DNA of 64,000 nt from NCBI GenBank assembly GCA_963678675.1, contig OY783193.1, forward strand, positions 30,409,082 to 30,473,081. The letters are read 5' to 3'. The translations under genes and the position numbers were made by a program. Source of the stretch: Xiphydria camelus (Eukaryota; Arthropoda; Insecta; Hymenoptera; Xiphydriidae). Below are positions 54,623 through 64,000 of this stretch, piece after piece; positions within the stretch are counted from its first letter, which is position 1, and every line of letters begins with the position of its first letter. Under the pieces are notes generated by a model that saw only the letters and a list, made by a program, of their open reading frames with translations, did no database searches and had not been told where the DNA came from.

Positions 54623-56795
54623 CACTGACAATGAGAAAAAATTTTTATTGAAGCAATGAATATTTGATTGAAAATTCACCAGATAAATTATTTGCGGGGT
54701 CGCAAGTAATTATTTATTCACAACAATGAAATGATGTAATTGTTTCAATGGGGATGCACGTCATTACTACTATCAAATTTTAAATGAAACAATTAAGAAT
54801 TAGCATTGAACTGATTAGAGAATTTTTGAAATAAGAAAATTCATTTTTAAATTAACTGCACCAAGGATTATTCGCATAGAGAAATTATTTCTTTCAATTA
54901 CATGGATTGTTAAAGGAAATAAATATTTATTTGAATGTATCAAATTTTATTTCATACAAACAATTCACTTCCTTGGCTGCCATAGTCATTGAGAAAGTCA
55001 AATACATCCGTGCTTCAATATAGCACAAAGTGTTTGTTTCAATTGAACACTTAATTTGATTAAACAACCCATCAGTTGTCTTACTGAAGTACATAGTTAC
55101 ATTGCAGTTTATTCAATTCAATGCAATCGTTAATTGAATCAAATTTTACTTTATAAATGTAACTAACATATCGTGCGGTATTCCACTACCGCAATCAAAT
55201 TAGTAATCGCGTCAATGCAACGTGTGATTGCAACGATTGAATATTTAATAGAATCAACTAAATCGATATTTTGATTTACCGTATATTCATTTTAAGCTTG
55301 GTTGAAGTAACTGAATCAACAGTTCCTGTAATTATGTACAATTTTAAATGAATGCACTAACACACGTAAATTAAGAGTAATCTCTTCGTCAAATACCTAC
55401 AGTGCATATACATATTTTTGAAGGAGTCGGATACTTGCTCCCATCAGTAAATAGTTTCCTTGCTGCAAGCCATTATTTAATTGCTTTAAAGACAGCAGCA
55501 ATTGTTGTCTATAACTGAAGCATATATTTGGTTATTTCATACATGTATACCTTAGAAGAGATAGAGAGAGGAGAGCTTACGTTTTAGCAGAGATTCTTGC
55601 GCAACCTAAGGGAGAGCGCCCACCAAAGTGGCGTGGCATGCGACATGGCAGCGACGTGGCATAAGTCATTGTTTCAACTCGTAGTGGCATGCTAGATGCA
55701 TGTTGAAACAATGGTTTTTGCCACGTCGCTGCCACGTCTTATGCCACGCCACTTTGGTGGGCGCTCTCCCTTATAGGTATATAGAAAAACTGAAGGGTTC
55801 TTCGACAACTCAAGAGAAAACTTTAGATCTTGCGGAATCTAGTAACTCAATTGGGGTACTATCAAATCAATACAACGTGTGGTTGCAATAATTGAAAATC
55901 TAATAGAATCGATATTTTGATTTTAACCCTATATTCATTTCAAATAACAAATCGTTTGGTTGAAGAAACTGAATTAACAGTTCTTGTAATTTTTATAATT
56001 TTATTTCAAAAATCTGTTGTTATTTGAAATAAGAAGAAATTTAATTTACTTGAAAGGACGGTAGTTATTTGAAATAATTTGTTATAGCTTTGAAATAATG
56101 AAATGCCATCAGGTAAGTGATGTAATTAATCTACATAAATTTTCATTGATTCAATGTAATTCGATTTTTTGATTTGATGATATTTATAATTGCAATAATT
56201 ATTATATATCACCTTATTCGATTTAATACTTGGCTTCAACTAAATCACATAGTTCATTAAAATAAAGATATAATTGATTGCCTTCATATACTTGTACCAA
56301 TGGAATTATCATTTCATGTAATGAAATTTGAGCATTATTTCAAATAATTTTTTCATTACAGCGACTACAACAGTAATTGAAAAAGTGCGTTTACTTTATT
56401 AAAATTTCGTTAGAACAACTATTTCATCATCATTTTAAATTTCATGTAACTATGTCATTTTCATTTTAAAGTAATTAAATATTTAATTCCTCCAATATAA
56501 TATCAGACCGTTCAGTTCATTGAATATTTTATTGAGTACATTTCATATTTTCAAATAAACCGTTTCTTACTATTTCAACTAGCCATATAATAGAACAATT
56601 AATTTTTACTTGAACTAACTGCATATTTAATTCAGTTTACAAAATATCAAGCAAAGAAACCAATTCTTCGAATCAATCAATTATTCTTTCCTACTAAATA
56701 CCGAAATAATTGATCTAAGCATATAATTGATTGAAGTAAATAATTTGCATCCAACCAAAAATATTCAATTGTTTTAAATAAACTTTTTCTCAGCG
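54623..56795. mobile_element. Possible 2.2-kb TIR element, AT-rich
   Basis: Left CACTGACAATGAGAAAAAAT, TTTTATTGAAGCAATGAATA and right inverse of CGCTGAGAAAAAGTTTATTT, AAAACAATTGAATATTT are inverted, each next to TA (54621-54622, 56796-56797). The interior is nearly all A/T with many TTGATTGAA(T)-like motifs, one direct duplication (55217-55335 against 55875-55993) and a nested foldback. No reading frame. It could instead be several adjoining MITEs. Confidence 0.4.
55607..55773. mobile_element. Foldback MITE, TAAGGGAGAGCGCCCACC ends
   Basis: Arms of about 75 bp (TAAGGGAGAGCGCCCACCAA, AGTGGCGTGGCAT, GGCAGCGACGTGGCA, CATTGTTTCAAC) are almost perfect inverted copies. Ends TAAGGG/CCCTTA as in 13551-13770 but unrelated interior. 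Confidence 0.85.
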
Positions 56796-56797
56796 TA

Positions 56798-57359
56798 CTC
56801 ATGAAGAAAAATTCTAGATATCACATATTTTCTCTTTTGCCGTATTTGCAAAGCGGAAAAGTTACTTTCCCCCGTACGCGCGCGCACGCACCCCCCGCAG
56901 GCTTACCGCGCGCGCTCCCGAGAATGCGTAAAAAAAGAACCCCGATCTCCTCAGGTGGTTCGGGAACACGACGAAATAGGCGAGCGGGATCCCAAGAGCG
57001 GATAACTTCATCTCGATCCTCGGCGCGGTGGTGGTCCTGTGAATTTGGTAGCAAAAACGTCGTCGCAGAATGCGCATCCACGGATATACTCAAGTGTATA
57101 TCGTTTGGAAACAAAACGGCGCATGAGGACACCCCGGTGCAGTTTCGATGAGTAGAAAACCGAAGAGTTCTCGAGGAGGGAAAGAGTGCCATTGTACGGG
57201 CGTTTCGAGAGAAAATGACTGACTGACTGCTACATCTGGTTCGTTAAAACGAGAAACTCATTTTTTAAATATAATGTCCTTTGAACTCGCTTAACTTGAA
57301 GCTCTTTGTGATATTTGAACAGTGTTCTTATTACGCATTCGCTTCGAGGAGTAGCATCG
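56798..57359. other. GC-rich patch in AT-rich context
   Basis: A 116-codon frame (56801-57151) and opposite-strand frames overlap it with no domain. Confidence 0.4.
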
Positions 57360-57516
57360 TATGTGCCCATAATTATGAAAGTGGTCTAAATCAAAATTTA
57401 AAAAAAAATGAGTTTATCAGTTATTTCACACCACATTATTTTAAACTAAATTAATAACTGAAACTTATTTTTTTAAATTTTGACTTAGACCACTTTCATA
57501 ATTATGTGGGCACATA
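57360..57516. mobile_element. Short foldback, ATGTGCCCATAATTATG arms
   Basis: Arms of about 62 bp with CATAATTATGAAAGTGGTCT and TCAAAATTTAAAAAAA(A) pair around a short loop. Non-coding. Confidence 0.78.
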
Positions 57517-57594
57517 TTATAATATCATTCGTTTTCGGAGTAAATTGGAATCAATTTGCTAACGCGTCCTTCGAGAACGAAAAAGGTTACCACA

Positions 57595-57816
57595 CACTGA
57601 GATGACAATTTATTTGCAGTCAGTAACCGTATTCTTAAATATGGCGAAATAAAAGATGGGTTGGTACAAAAAATATTGATTAATTATTAAAATATTTGTG
57701 TGATTCTGGACAATTACCAGCAATGGTTGACAAATATCTGTTTGCCTCGATGAAATATTTATTTCGCCATGTTCAAGTATACGTTTATCAACTATAAATA
57801 AACCGTTCTCCCTGTG
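57595..57816. mobile_element. Family A MITE, best-preserved copy
   Basis: CACTGAGATGACAATTTATT...TTCTTAAATATGGCGAAATA at left and TTTATTTCGCCATGTTCAAG...ACTATAAATAAACCG...CCTGTG at right, then TA. It shows that family A shares the CACTGAGA-type terminus. Confidence 0.8.
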
Positions 57817-59002
57817 TAGGTGCTCCGACTTCGGACAATCGAGTACGCCGACATATTATATATTTACGATACGAGTACAGAAATTTAAAGTTCGTACATG
57901 CAGCGACGAAATCGTGAAGCCGACGAACGCGCGAGGCATAATATCAGCGCGATCGTACATCATCGCATTCTCGTCATCCCCGCGTCGTCGGTCCGCCGTG
58001 GGCGACTTCGATACCTGCCATAATTCAGCGGAACCACCCACTAAGCGGTCGATCCGAGTGAGGATTTCGCTTGATCATTTCGATCGCGCCGGCCAGCCTT
58101 TATGTGCATATTATGTATTTATTACGGTAGCATACCGGGAACCGAGCGGCAAAACCGCGGGTCGTCGCAGCGGGTCCTTCTTGCCGATGCTCGCCTCGTC
58201 TCCCGGGGCAGGCAGCTTCGGATCCCGCGTCCCGAGGCCTCCCCAGCTCATTAATCGACACCGCGCATTGGACCACTCGCCGATTTTGGTGGTCCCCGCG
58301 TTTTCTCTCTCTCGTTTCGTCCGTGAGCGACACTCGCTTCCTTCCCTCTCTCGCGTGGTCCCCGCGTTGTTTCCACGCCTCCATACATGATCGCGCGGTC
58401 ATTCGCGATTCCGTATTACCGATGCTGCGGATTAATAAAGCAAAATGACGCGCAATTTACACTTAGTAGATATTTTCTAGCGATGCTTTGATTGAATCAA
58501 GGCACTGATGAGTAATATTGAGGCGCCGCGTGGAATCTTGTCATCTCGCCAAAAAAGCACAAACCCTTAGCGATGTGATTACCAATTCTTAAAAAAGACA
58601 CGCCGCAATCAATTTCGAAATGTCAAGCCACTTTTCCGTGAATTTTATTGGCCGACTTCAATATTCTCGGTAGGTATCTCGAATCTCAAAAGCGTGAGAA
58701 ATCATTTCTAAAAGTAATAGGCGTTTGCTAATAATTATTATCAAATGACATGTCACAACGAATCTCACTTTTCGATGAATCTTATTAGCCAAATTCTCTA
58801 TACCGAATCTGGAATCTTGAAAGCGTGAGTGAGTGACGTTTACCAGCCGTCAAAGTATGGACATCTATGTGAATTAAGTAACAACAAATAAACGAAAACT
58901 GTGAGCGAAACGCGTACGTTATTGCTAGCGAAGTATAATGAATACGTGTAAGAGTGGATTACGAAAACTCATTTCAATTATAAGCAATGAAAACGAATAT
59001 TG
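57817..59002. other. GC-rich then AT-rich unassigned sequence
   Basis: Frames of 158 and 100 residues (57914-58390 and opposite strand) overlap and lack domains. A two-unit diverged direct repeat (CACTTTTCCGTGAATTTTAT... and CACTTTTCGATGAATCTTAT...) lies at 58629-58830. Confidence 0.4.
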
Positions 59003-59584
59003 TTTTCCTCACTCATGCCCATTTCGAGGCCTTTTCCAGCCTATTTTTAGACCGTGAGATGGCGTTTTTCCTGCGTGACATCGACCGGGAGTCCGCAGGC
59101 TGTTAAAAGATTGCTTAGTCCGAAGTGGGTCTTCTTTCCAAACTGATAAACGCAACGTGAAATGAGCCGTGTATACTTCTGTTTGTTTTGTTTTGAGAAA
59201 TGGGCATTCGTGAGAAAAAATAGTATATGTCATTCGGCGGAAATCCTCAGATTTTTAAGACTGTGTTGCCGAAGCCAAGCCTCGTCCCCTCACCATGCCT
59301 CGTGCTACGACCTAAGCACAGTCTTATAAACCCGAGGATTTCAGCCGAATGACATATACTATTTTTCTTCACGAATGCCCATTTCTCAAAACAAAACAAA
59401 CAGAAGTATACACGGCTCATTTCACGTTGCGTTTATCAGTTTGGAAAAGGGACCCACACACTTCGGATTAAACAATCTTTTCACAGCCTGCGGACTCCTG
59501 GTCGGTGTCACGCAGGAAAAACGCCACCCTACGGTCTAAAAATAGACTGAAAAAGGCCTCGAAATGGGCATGAGTGAGGAAAAA
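59003..59584. mobile_element. Foldback, TTTTCCTCACTCATGCCC ends
   Basis: Arms of about 265 bp (59003-59271 and 59317-59584) are inverted copies, sharing CACTCATGCCCATTTCGAGG, GTCCGCAGGCTGT, ACGCAACGTGAAATGAGCCG, GAGAAATGGGCATTCGTGA and ATATGTCATTCGGC. Loop 45 bp. CATGCCCATTTC / GAAATGGGCAT occurs twice per arm. It lies 36 bp before the piggyBac fragment. Confidence 0.85.
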
Positions 59585-59620
59585 ATGAATACTCGACAGA
59601 AGGTAAATAGTTATACATGA

Positions 59621-59821
59621 CTAAATTTATCTGCTATTGACGATGTTGCTAGATCTTTAGATTTGTTGAAAACCAAAGAAAGGAAAATATCGAACGGTGC
59701 TCGTTGCCAACTATGCAGTGATAAAGATCGTAAGGCTTATTCGACATGCGTGAAGTGCCAAAAGTGTTTACGTGGTGATCACACGGTTGCTGTTTATTTT
59801 TGCGCTGCCTGTAGAATCTAA
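59621..59821 (+). pseudogene. piggyBac transposase C-terminal fragment
   Basis: After an in-frame TGA at 59618, 66 codons run NLSAIDDVARSLDLL..., then RCQLCSDKDRKAYSTC, VKCQKC, DHTVAVYFCAAC and end RI-stop at 59819. The C..C....RK....C..C......H.....C..C arrangement followed at once by the stop is the cysteine-rich domain that ends piggyBac-type transposases, where it helps recognise the element ends. There is no DDD catalytic domain upstream; the upstream side is taken by an unrelated foldback. It is a remnant, not a working gene. Confidence 0.72.
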
Positions 59822-61256
59822 TATTACTTTAAATGTGTCGAGTAAAATGTATGGAATATTATAATGCGTAGTGACGAGATAAATTGAAATCTCATGTAAG
59901 TCATTGAGTTGATATAGAATATGGTTGGGAGAAATATCACTCATAAGGGGCTTGTGTGTAATTATTTCTAAGGAGAGTACGAGAGTTAAATCAGGAAAAA
60001 CTGGAAAGTACCTTGACAGTACCTCGATATTTACTAGCCGATGCCTTGTTTTAATCGGGAATAGCTTGGAAGTGCCATGACACTGCCTAGATTAAATTTC
60101 TACCAGGGATTCAGTGGCTGCGTTCGGGAGACTCGCCGAGAGTCCGTGCGATGAGTTTCACATGCATTATTGTGAACTATCGCGCGGTGCCGATAAAGAC
60201 AGACGACGCGATCGGTAGGCCCGTCGTCGAGCACATCGACGAACGTGTCACGACACCATGGGAACTGGGCCGCATTCAGTCATAACGCATTCGCATTCCT
60301 TTCAATGTCGCGCCTCGCTCGGTAGAGGTCACCCCGGACAATTTGTATTCCGGGCCCAATTTCTTCGATTTATCGAACGTGGGTACAAGAGCCCGTACGC
60401 GTGCGCGGCATGCATGGAATAAAGTAGGTAACGGACGCAGCAGCGATCGACGCGACGTCCGCACGCGCGCCAATGACGACCGGTCGATGCAGCCCGCGCC
60501 GAGAGTGGCGACCGATCGCCGCGGGTCAACGAGGGAAAAGAGCGGCGGAAAGATTCGTCTCCGATATCTCGCGCGGGAGCTCTTCCGCCGAGGGTGTCCC
60601 GAGATCGCTTCCTTCCGCGGAGAAATCGGCGCGCCCATTCGTTTCTTCCCATGGAGCGCGATATACGGGGATTGATATTCCAGGCGTTCCACGCGCAATA
60701 ATAAATTATGAATCCGTTTTGAAATAGGTGTGCGCGTCGCGCGGATTCCTAACGGGTCCATCCCCGCGCGCACGGTTCGGCCGTGGTCGCGTCGCGTCGA
60801 CTCTTAATATATTTACGATTATAAAGTCCGCATAGCATTATTTCGATCTGGGAAACGCGAGCATGACGGAATGCCGGCGCGGTATCATGTCGACGCATAA
60901 CAATACATAACCTCGAAGGTATACACCCAGCCATCCCGGAACGGAGACATTGATATTCGAATCAGATATGAATATGTTTATAACGCGTAAAATAAGCCGG
61001 GGTCGCGCCGGTGTACACCGCTGGGACACGGAGCAATGCGTATATCGAGAGGATCTGTGAAATCTTTGGGAACGGTTGCTGCGTGGGATATTGATATTTA
61101 CCAATTCGAGTATTTTTTTTATTTTAAATAATAATCTATCGTTTCTTCGGTCGCAGTTCCCAAAGAAGACAAGTCTTTCTCTTCCGCACTAACGTGCTAT
61201 TTCCCATTCTCGATTTCTTCACGTCCTTTTCATTTGTTTCGCGTTGATTACGTTTC
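59822..61256. other. Unassigned; GC-rich island 60110-61100
   Basis: A 165-codon minus-strand frame (60276-60773) and opposing plus-strand frames overlap in the GC-rich part with no domain. Confidence 0.45.
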
Positions 61257-61554
61257 CACGCTGAAATAAGTAATTGCTAGTGTCAAACAAATGTCTTAAA
61301 TCGAGAACACGTTATGTTCTTACAAATTTTTAAAAATACAGGTTCTTGGCCGAATAATATATAATGTACCTATTCTTGATTTACAAATACCTTCGTTGGA
61401 ACAAGAAATTCTTTCTGCGCAAAAAACAATTATTCGAACGTATCAAATATTTTCTTGCACAAAGAAAACCTTGGCTTAATCATGGAATTACATATATCAT
61501 GTTTTTCATTAAAGAAAATATTGTTTTTGATACAAGCAATTATTTCTCTCAGTG
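61257..61554. mobile_element. MITE, CACTGAGAGAAATAATTGCT ends
   Basis: Left CACGCTGAAATAAGTAATTG, CTAGTGTCAAACAAATG and right inverse of CACTGAGAGAAATAATTGCT, TGTATCAAA are inverted; TA follows at 61555. The interior has GGTTCTTGGCCGAATAATAT and TACCTTCGTTGGAACAAGAA. A half copy is at 62263-62429. Confidence 0.75.
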
Positions 61555-61880
61555 TAATGCATCTTTGAAGTCAATGTTGCCACTAAGAAAAATAATTTAC
61601 CGATCCGAAAAACCGCCAACATGAATAGTGGCAAGAACACATGTATTTAAGACAAGTGTATTTAAGACATGTTCATTGAATTGAACGAATCTACACTTGA
61701 TTCGAATAACATATACGTCTTGATTCAACGACAATATGTCAGACTTAAATAAATATGTTCTTGGCATTATTCATGTCGACCGGTTACTTGGATCGATAAA
61801 TTATTTTTCTCAGACGATAGATGAATCAGAAAAAATATTTAGCATGAATTAGAATCTCGTAATTTAACATGACGTAACTA
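61555..61880. other. AT-rich unassigned sequence
   Basis: Two weakly similar short MITE-like patches (TTCTCAG near 61809) but no definable element. Confidence 0.35.
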
Positions 61881-62101
61881 CACTGAGAAAAAATGGACCC
61901 AAATCAATTAAACGTGTTATCGAATAGTCCGAAGGGCACATTTATTCGATTAGAATGAATATCGATTGGACGTATATAAATATTATTGGTTTAATTGAAC
62001 ATTATTTGAATCAAATCGGTATTTATTCGAATCAAATAAATGTGCTCTCGGGGCTATTTAAAAGCGCATTTATTTCGATCAAGCAAATTGATTTTTCAGT
62101 G
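61881..62101. mobile_element. MITE with CACTGAGAAAAAATGGAC end (TA-flanked)
   Basis: Left CACTGAGAAAAAATGGACCC, right CAAATTGATTTTTCAGTG, TA on both sides (61879-61880, 62102-62103). The interior GAATGAATATCGATTGGACG...ATTGAACATTATTTGAATC matches the split fragment at 38160-38660. Confidence 0.78.
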
Positions 62102-62262
62102 TATAATTATTGTAATTACAGTATATACATACATATGTAATTATAATAATGCAGTACACTCGACGAGTACTTTCGAGCACTTCAAAAATCACACCAGAGA
62201 CCATACATCAAATTTCGTCGACATCAAAGGTAGGACCAATGATTTAATAACATTTTTGACTA

Positions 62263-62429
62263 CACTGAGAGAAATAATTGCTAGTATCAAACAGATATCT
62301 CTTGAATCAAGAACATATGATCTCGAAAGTTTTTAAGAATACAGATTCTTGGTCAAATAATATAATATCCTTGACTCGAGGGGATACCTTCGTTGGGATA
62401 AGAAATTCTTCCTGCCCCAAAAAAAAACC
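62263..62429 (+). mobile_element. Left half of the 61257-61554 MITE family
   Basis: CACTGAGAGAAATAATTGCT after TA, then AGATTCTTGGTCAAATAATA and TACCTTCGTTGGGATAAGAA. It stops where the next foldback begins. Confidence 0.7.
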
Positions 62430-62587
62430 AAACGTGTGGCCGCCACACGCGGAAGAAGTGAAACTTCGATACCAGTTTCTCTGAATTTGATTCCGATGGT
62501 ATTAATTTCAATTGGCTCTATACAAGTCTTCTACAATGCTTCTTCGTCGAAGTTTCACTTCTTCCGCATGTGGCGGCCACACGTTTT
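62430..62587. mobile_element. Foldback MITE, AACGTGTGGCCGCCACA ends
   Basis: TIRs of about 40 bp (AACGTGTGGCCGCCACACGC, GGAAGAAGTGAAACTTCG) with one mismatch. A-run at left and T-run at right adjoin the ends. 158 bp, non-coding. Confidence 0.85.
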
Positions 62588-62654
62588 GTTTTTTTTTCTT
62601 ATTTTCATCCAAGGAACCCATCCTTGAAGTTTGTCGCAATATTAAAGAATCACC

Positions 62655-62743
62655 CAGTATATTTACTTACTTGGGCTAACAAAATATTTTTTCCGCCATA
62701 ATCAAGTATACACTTATTAATTGGAAATAAACTCCTTTCTCAG
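62655..62743. mobile_element. Family A right-end fragment
   Basis: TTTTTTCCGCCATAATCAAG, TATACACTTATTAATTGG, AAATAAACTCC and CTCAGTA, followed by TA. No left arm found. Confidence 0.55.
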
Positions 62744-63273
62744 TATACGAAGTAACTTTGATCGAACGAACGAAGTATTCACTAAACTGACAAATTTCTA
62801 GAAAATCATAAACGGAATCAAAGAATTTTACTTCCAAATTTGACAGTGATAAAACATTAATCGCTGTTTCTCAGAATTTCACATACATTACAAATTCTAT
62901 TATAGTGCACATTATAGTGCACGCAGTTCGGGTGGTACGTTTCGGCAAACGAGGACTGCTTATGTATTCGCAGTCCTGCACCTTTCCCGGAAGGCTAATT
63001 ACCGAACGAATTGTAATGAACCACTTCTCGCAGATACCGCTATATTTCGAATGCATTCGAAATGCATTCAGCTTTGTAAAGGAGAGAAATGACGATTTCA
63101 ATAGATAACCGAACATTTCGGCAAAGGTTCATTCCGATTCGTCCAATAATTAACCCTTTCAGGAAAGGTAGGGGACTGCGAACTCATTAGCAGCCTGGAT
63201 TCGCCGAAATGTACTGCTTCGCTGATGGCGAGATGAACCCTAGTTTGACGAAGTATTTATGATCGCGATGCTA
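62744..63273. other. Unassigned AT-mixed sequence
   Basis: Includes a direct ATTATAGTGCAC doublet at 62897-62920. No gene recognised. Confidence 0.4.
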
Positions 63274-63742
63274 TTGGGTTGGAAAATAAGTTCGTAGCGT
63301 TTTCTTTTATATTCTTTCATTTTACAACGATTTGTTTGCTGTTCCGCAAAGTGTTGATATTCATTCGAAAGAGCTCTTTCTGCTCTACAAAACTGTTATA
63401 ATTGTTTATTCGAATAACAATTTTTTATTATTTTTCAGGCTTAGAAATAGAATATCCAGGAGGAAAAAATCAGAATTTTCGACATCTTTTTTATCAAAGA
63501 CTCGCCTATAACACCTTCTCCGTATATGGCAGTTTTTTGACCTCGATGAAAAGCAAAGAAAAGCAGATGTCGAAACTGCTGATTTTTGCTCCCTGGATAT
63601 TCCATTTCTAAGCCAGAAAAATAATAAAAAATTTAATTATTCGAAATAACAATTATAACAGTTTTGTAGAGCAGAAAGAGCTCTTTCGAGTACATATATT
63701 GCCAAACAACAAAATAGATCGATGTAGAATAAAAGAAAACAT
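63274..63742. mobile_element. Palindromic mellifera-type mariner derivative
   Basis: Starts TTGGGTTGGAAAATAAGTTC, GTAGCGTTTTC right after TA, which is a mellifera-subfamily mariner TIR. Arms of about 140 bp (GAAAGAGCTCTTTCTGCTCT, AAACTGTTATAATTGTTTA, TCAGGCTTAGAAATAGAATA, TCCAGGAGG) mirror 63560-63700. The right terminus is lost after AAGAAAAC. No transposase remains. Confidence 0.75.
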
Positions 63743-63818
63743 AATTGTGTGACGGAACAATCTCGGCGACGCGAGTATCGGCCACTTGAGCATGCCGGTC
63801 GCGGGAGTATAATGCGGC

Positions 63819-63959
63819 GTTTACAGGCTGCCACTGCCGCTGCCACTCGCGCTGCCCACTTCCCTGCTCACTTCCCTGCCCTAAATATTTCTACGGCAAG
63901 CCCCGTTTACAGGCTGTCACTCGCGCTGCTCACTTCCCTGCCCTAAACACTTCTACGGC
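63819..63959 (+). repeat. Two-unit direct repeat, GC-rich
   Basis: CGTTTACAGGCTGCCACTGC...CTGCCCTAAATATTTCTACG is followed by a shorter unit CGTTTACAGGCTGTCACTCG...CCCTAAACACTTCTACG. Inside unit 1, CACTTCCCTGCT is doubled and a GCCACTGCCGCT segment is extra. Confidence 0.75.
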
Positions 63960-64000
63960 TATGCACATAGTGGAGCGGAGAGCAAAGCAGCAATGAAAGC

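Noticed and set aside
60276..60773. 165-codon minus-strand frame
   Set aside because: Arg/Pro/Ser-rich GC-island frame with plus-strand frames open over the same bases and no domain.

Overview
The window reads as eukaryotic nuclear DNA from an insect, most likely a hymenopteran and perhaps an ant. This is inferred from the AT-rich background broken by CpG-containing GC-rich islands, the long CT/GA/CCA microsatellites, mellifera-type mariner ends, piggyBac and pogo-like remnants, and a very high density of short terminal-inverted-repeat (TIR) elements. I see no complete protein-coding gene, no tRNA or rRNA gene, no CRISPR array and no bacterial operon. It is best described as intergenic or giant-intron sequence packed with decayed, often nested, non-autonomous DNA transposons. 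The long open frames that exist lie in microsatellites, GC-rich islands or repeat arms.

Layout. 0-7 kb: TA-flanked MITEs of two families (A: arms with a CGCCATATTCAAGTA-like motif; B: interior with GTTATTCTAACC motifs), a foldback and GC-rich unique DNA. 7-14.7 kb: repeat 'X', three copies of an exon-like module, a 1.35-kb palindrome with a mariner MITE in one arm, foldback 'F', and several smaller foldbacks. 14.7-19.4 kb: unique GC-rich DNA, a CT microsatellite, two PIF/Harbinger-like MITEs with TAA/TTA duplications, and B MITEs. 19.4-22.3 kb: a stack of nested elements (a MITE hosting a pogo-like element that hosts two more). 22.3-34 kb: B MITEs, a pogo-like element with a PHD-like finger remnant, and a third pogo-like element carrying a B MITE inside its TIR. 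34-42 kb: nested MITEs, GC-rich DNA and GA/CT microsatellites. 42.9-50 kb: a second X copy split by a 3.16-kb palindrome with about 1.4-1.6-kb arms that carry a gene-like fragment, then two further palindromes and the second F copy. 50-64 kb: more foldbacks, a possible 2.2-kb TIR element, a piggyBac C-terminal remnant and a palindromic mariner derivative.

The most notable feature is the palindrome at 43274-46431. Both arms carry the same intron-containing, serine/arginine- and RGG-rich coding-like fragment, and the X copy at 7085-8200 preserves the matching unoccupied site. If transcribed it would form a hairpin RNA of more than a kilobase, so it is a candidate small-RNA source against whatever host gene supplied the fragment. 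More generally, several nested insertions have an empty-site counterpart elsewhere in the window, so the order of events can be read from the sequence alone. All class assignments rest on TIRs, flanking duplications and a few residual motifs; no database search was possible.
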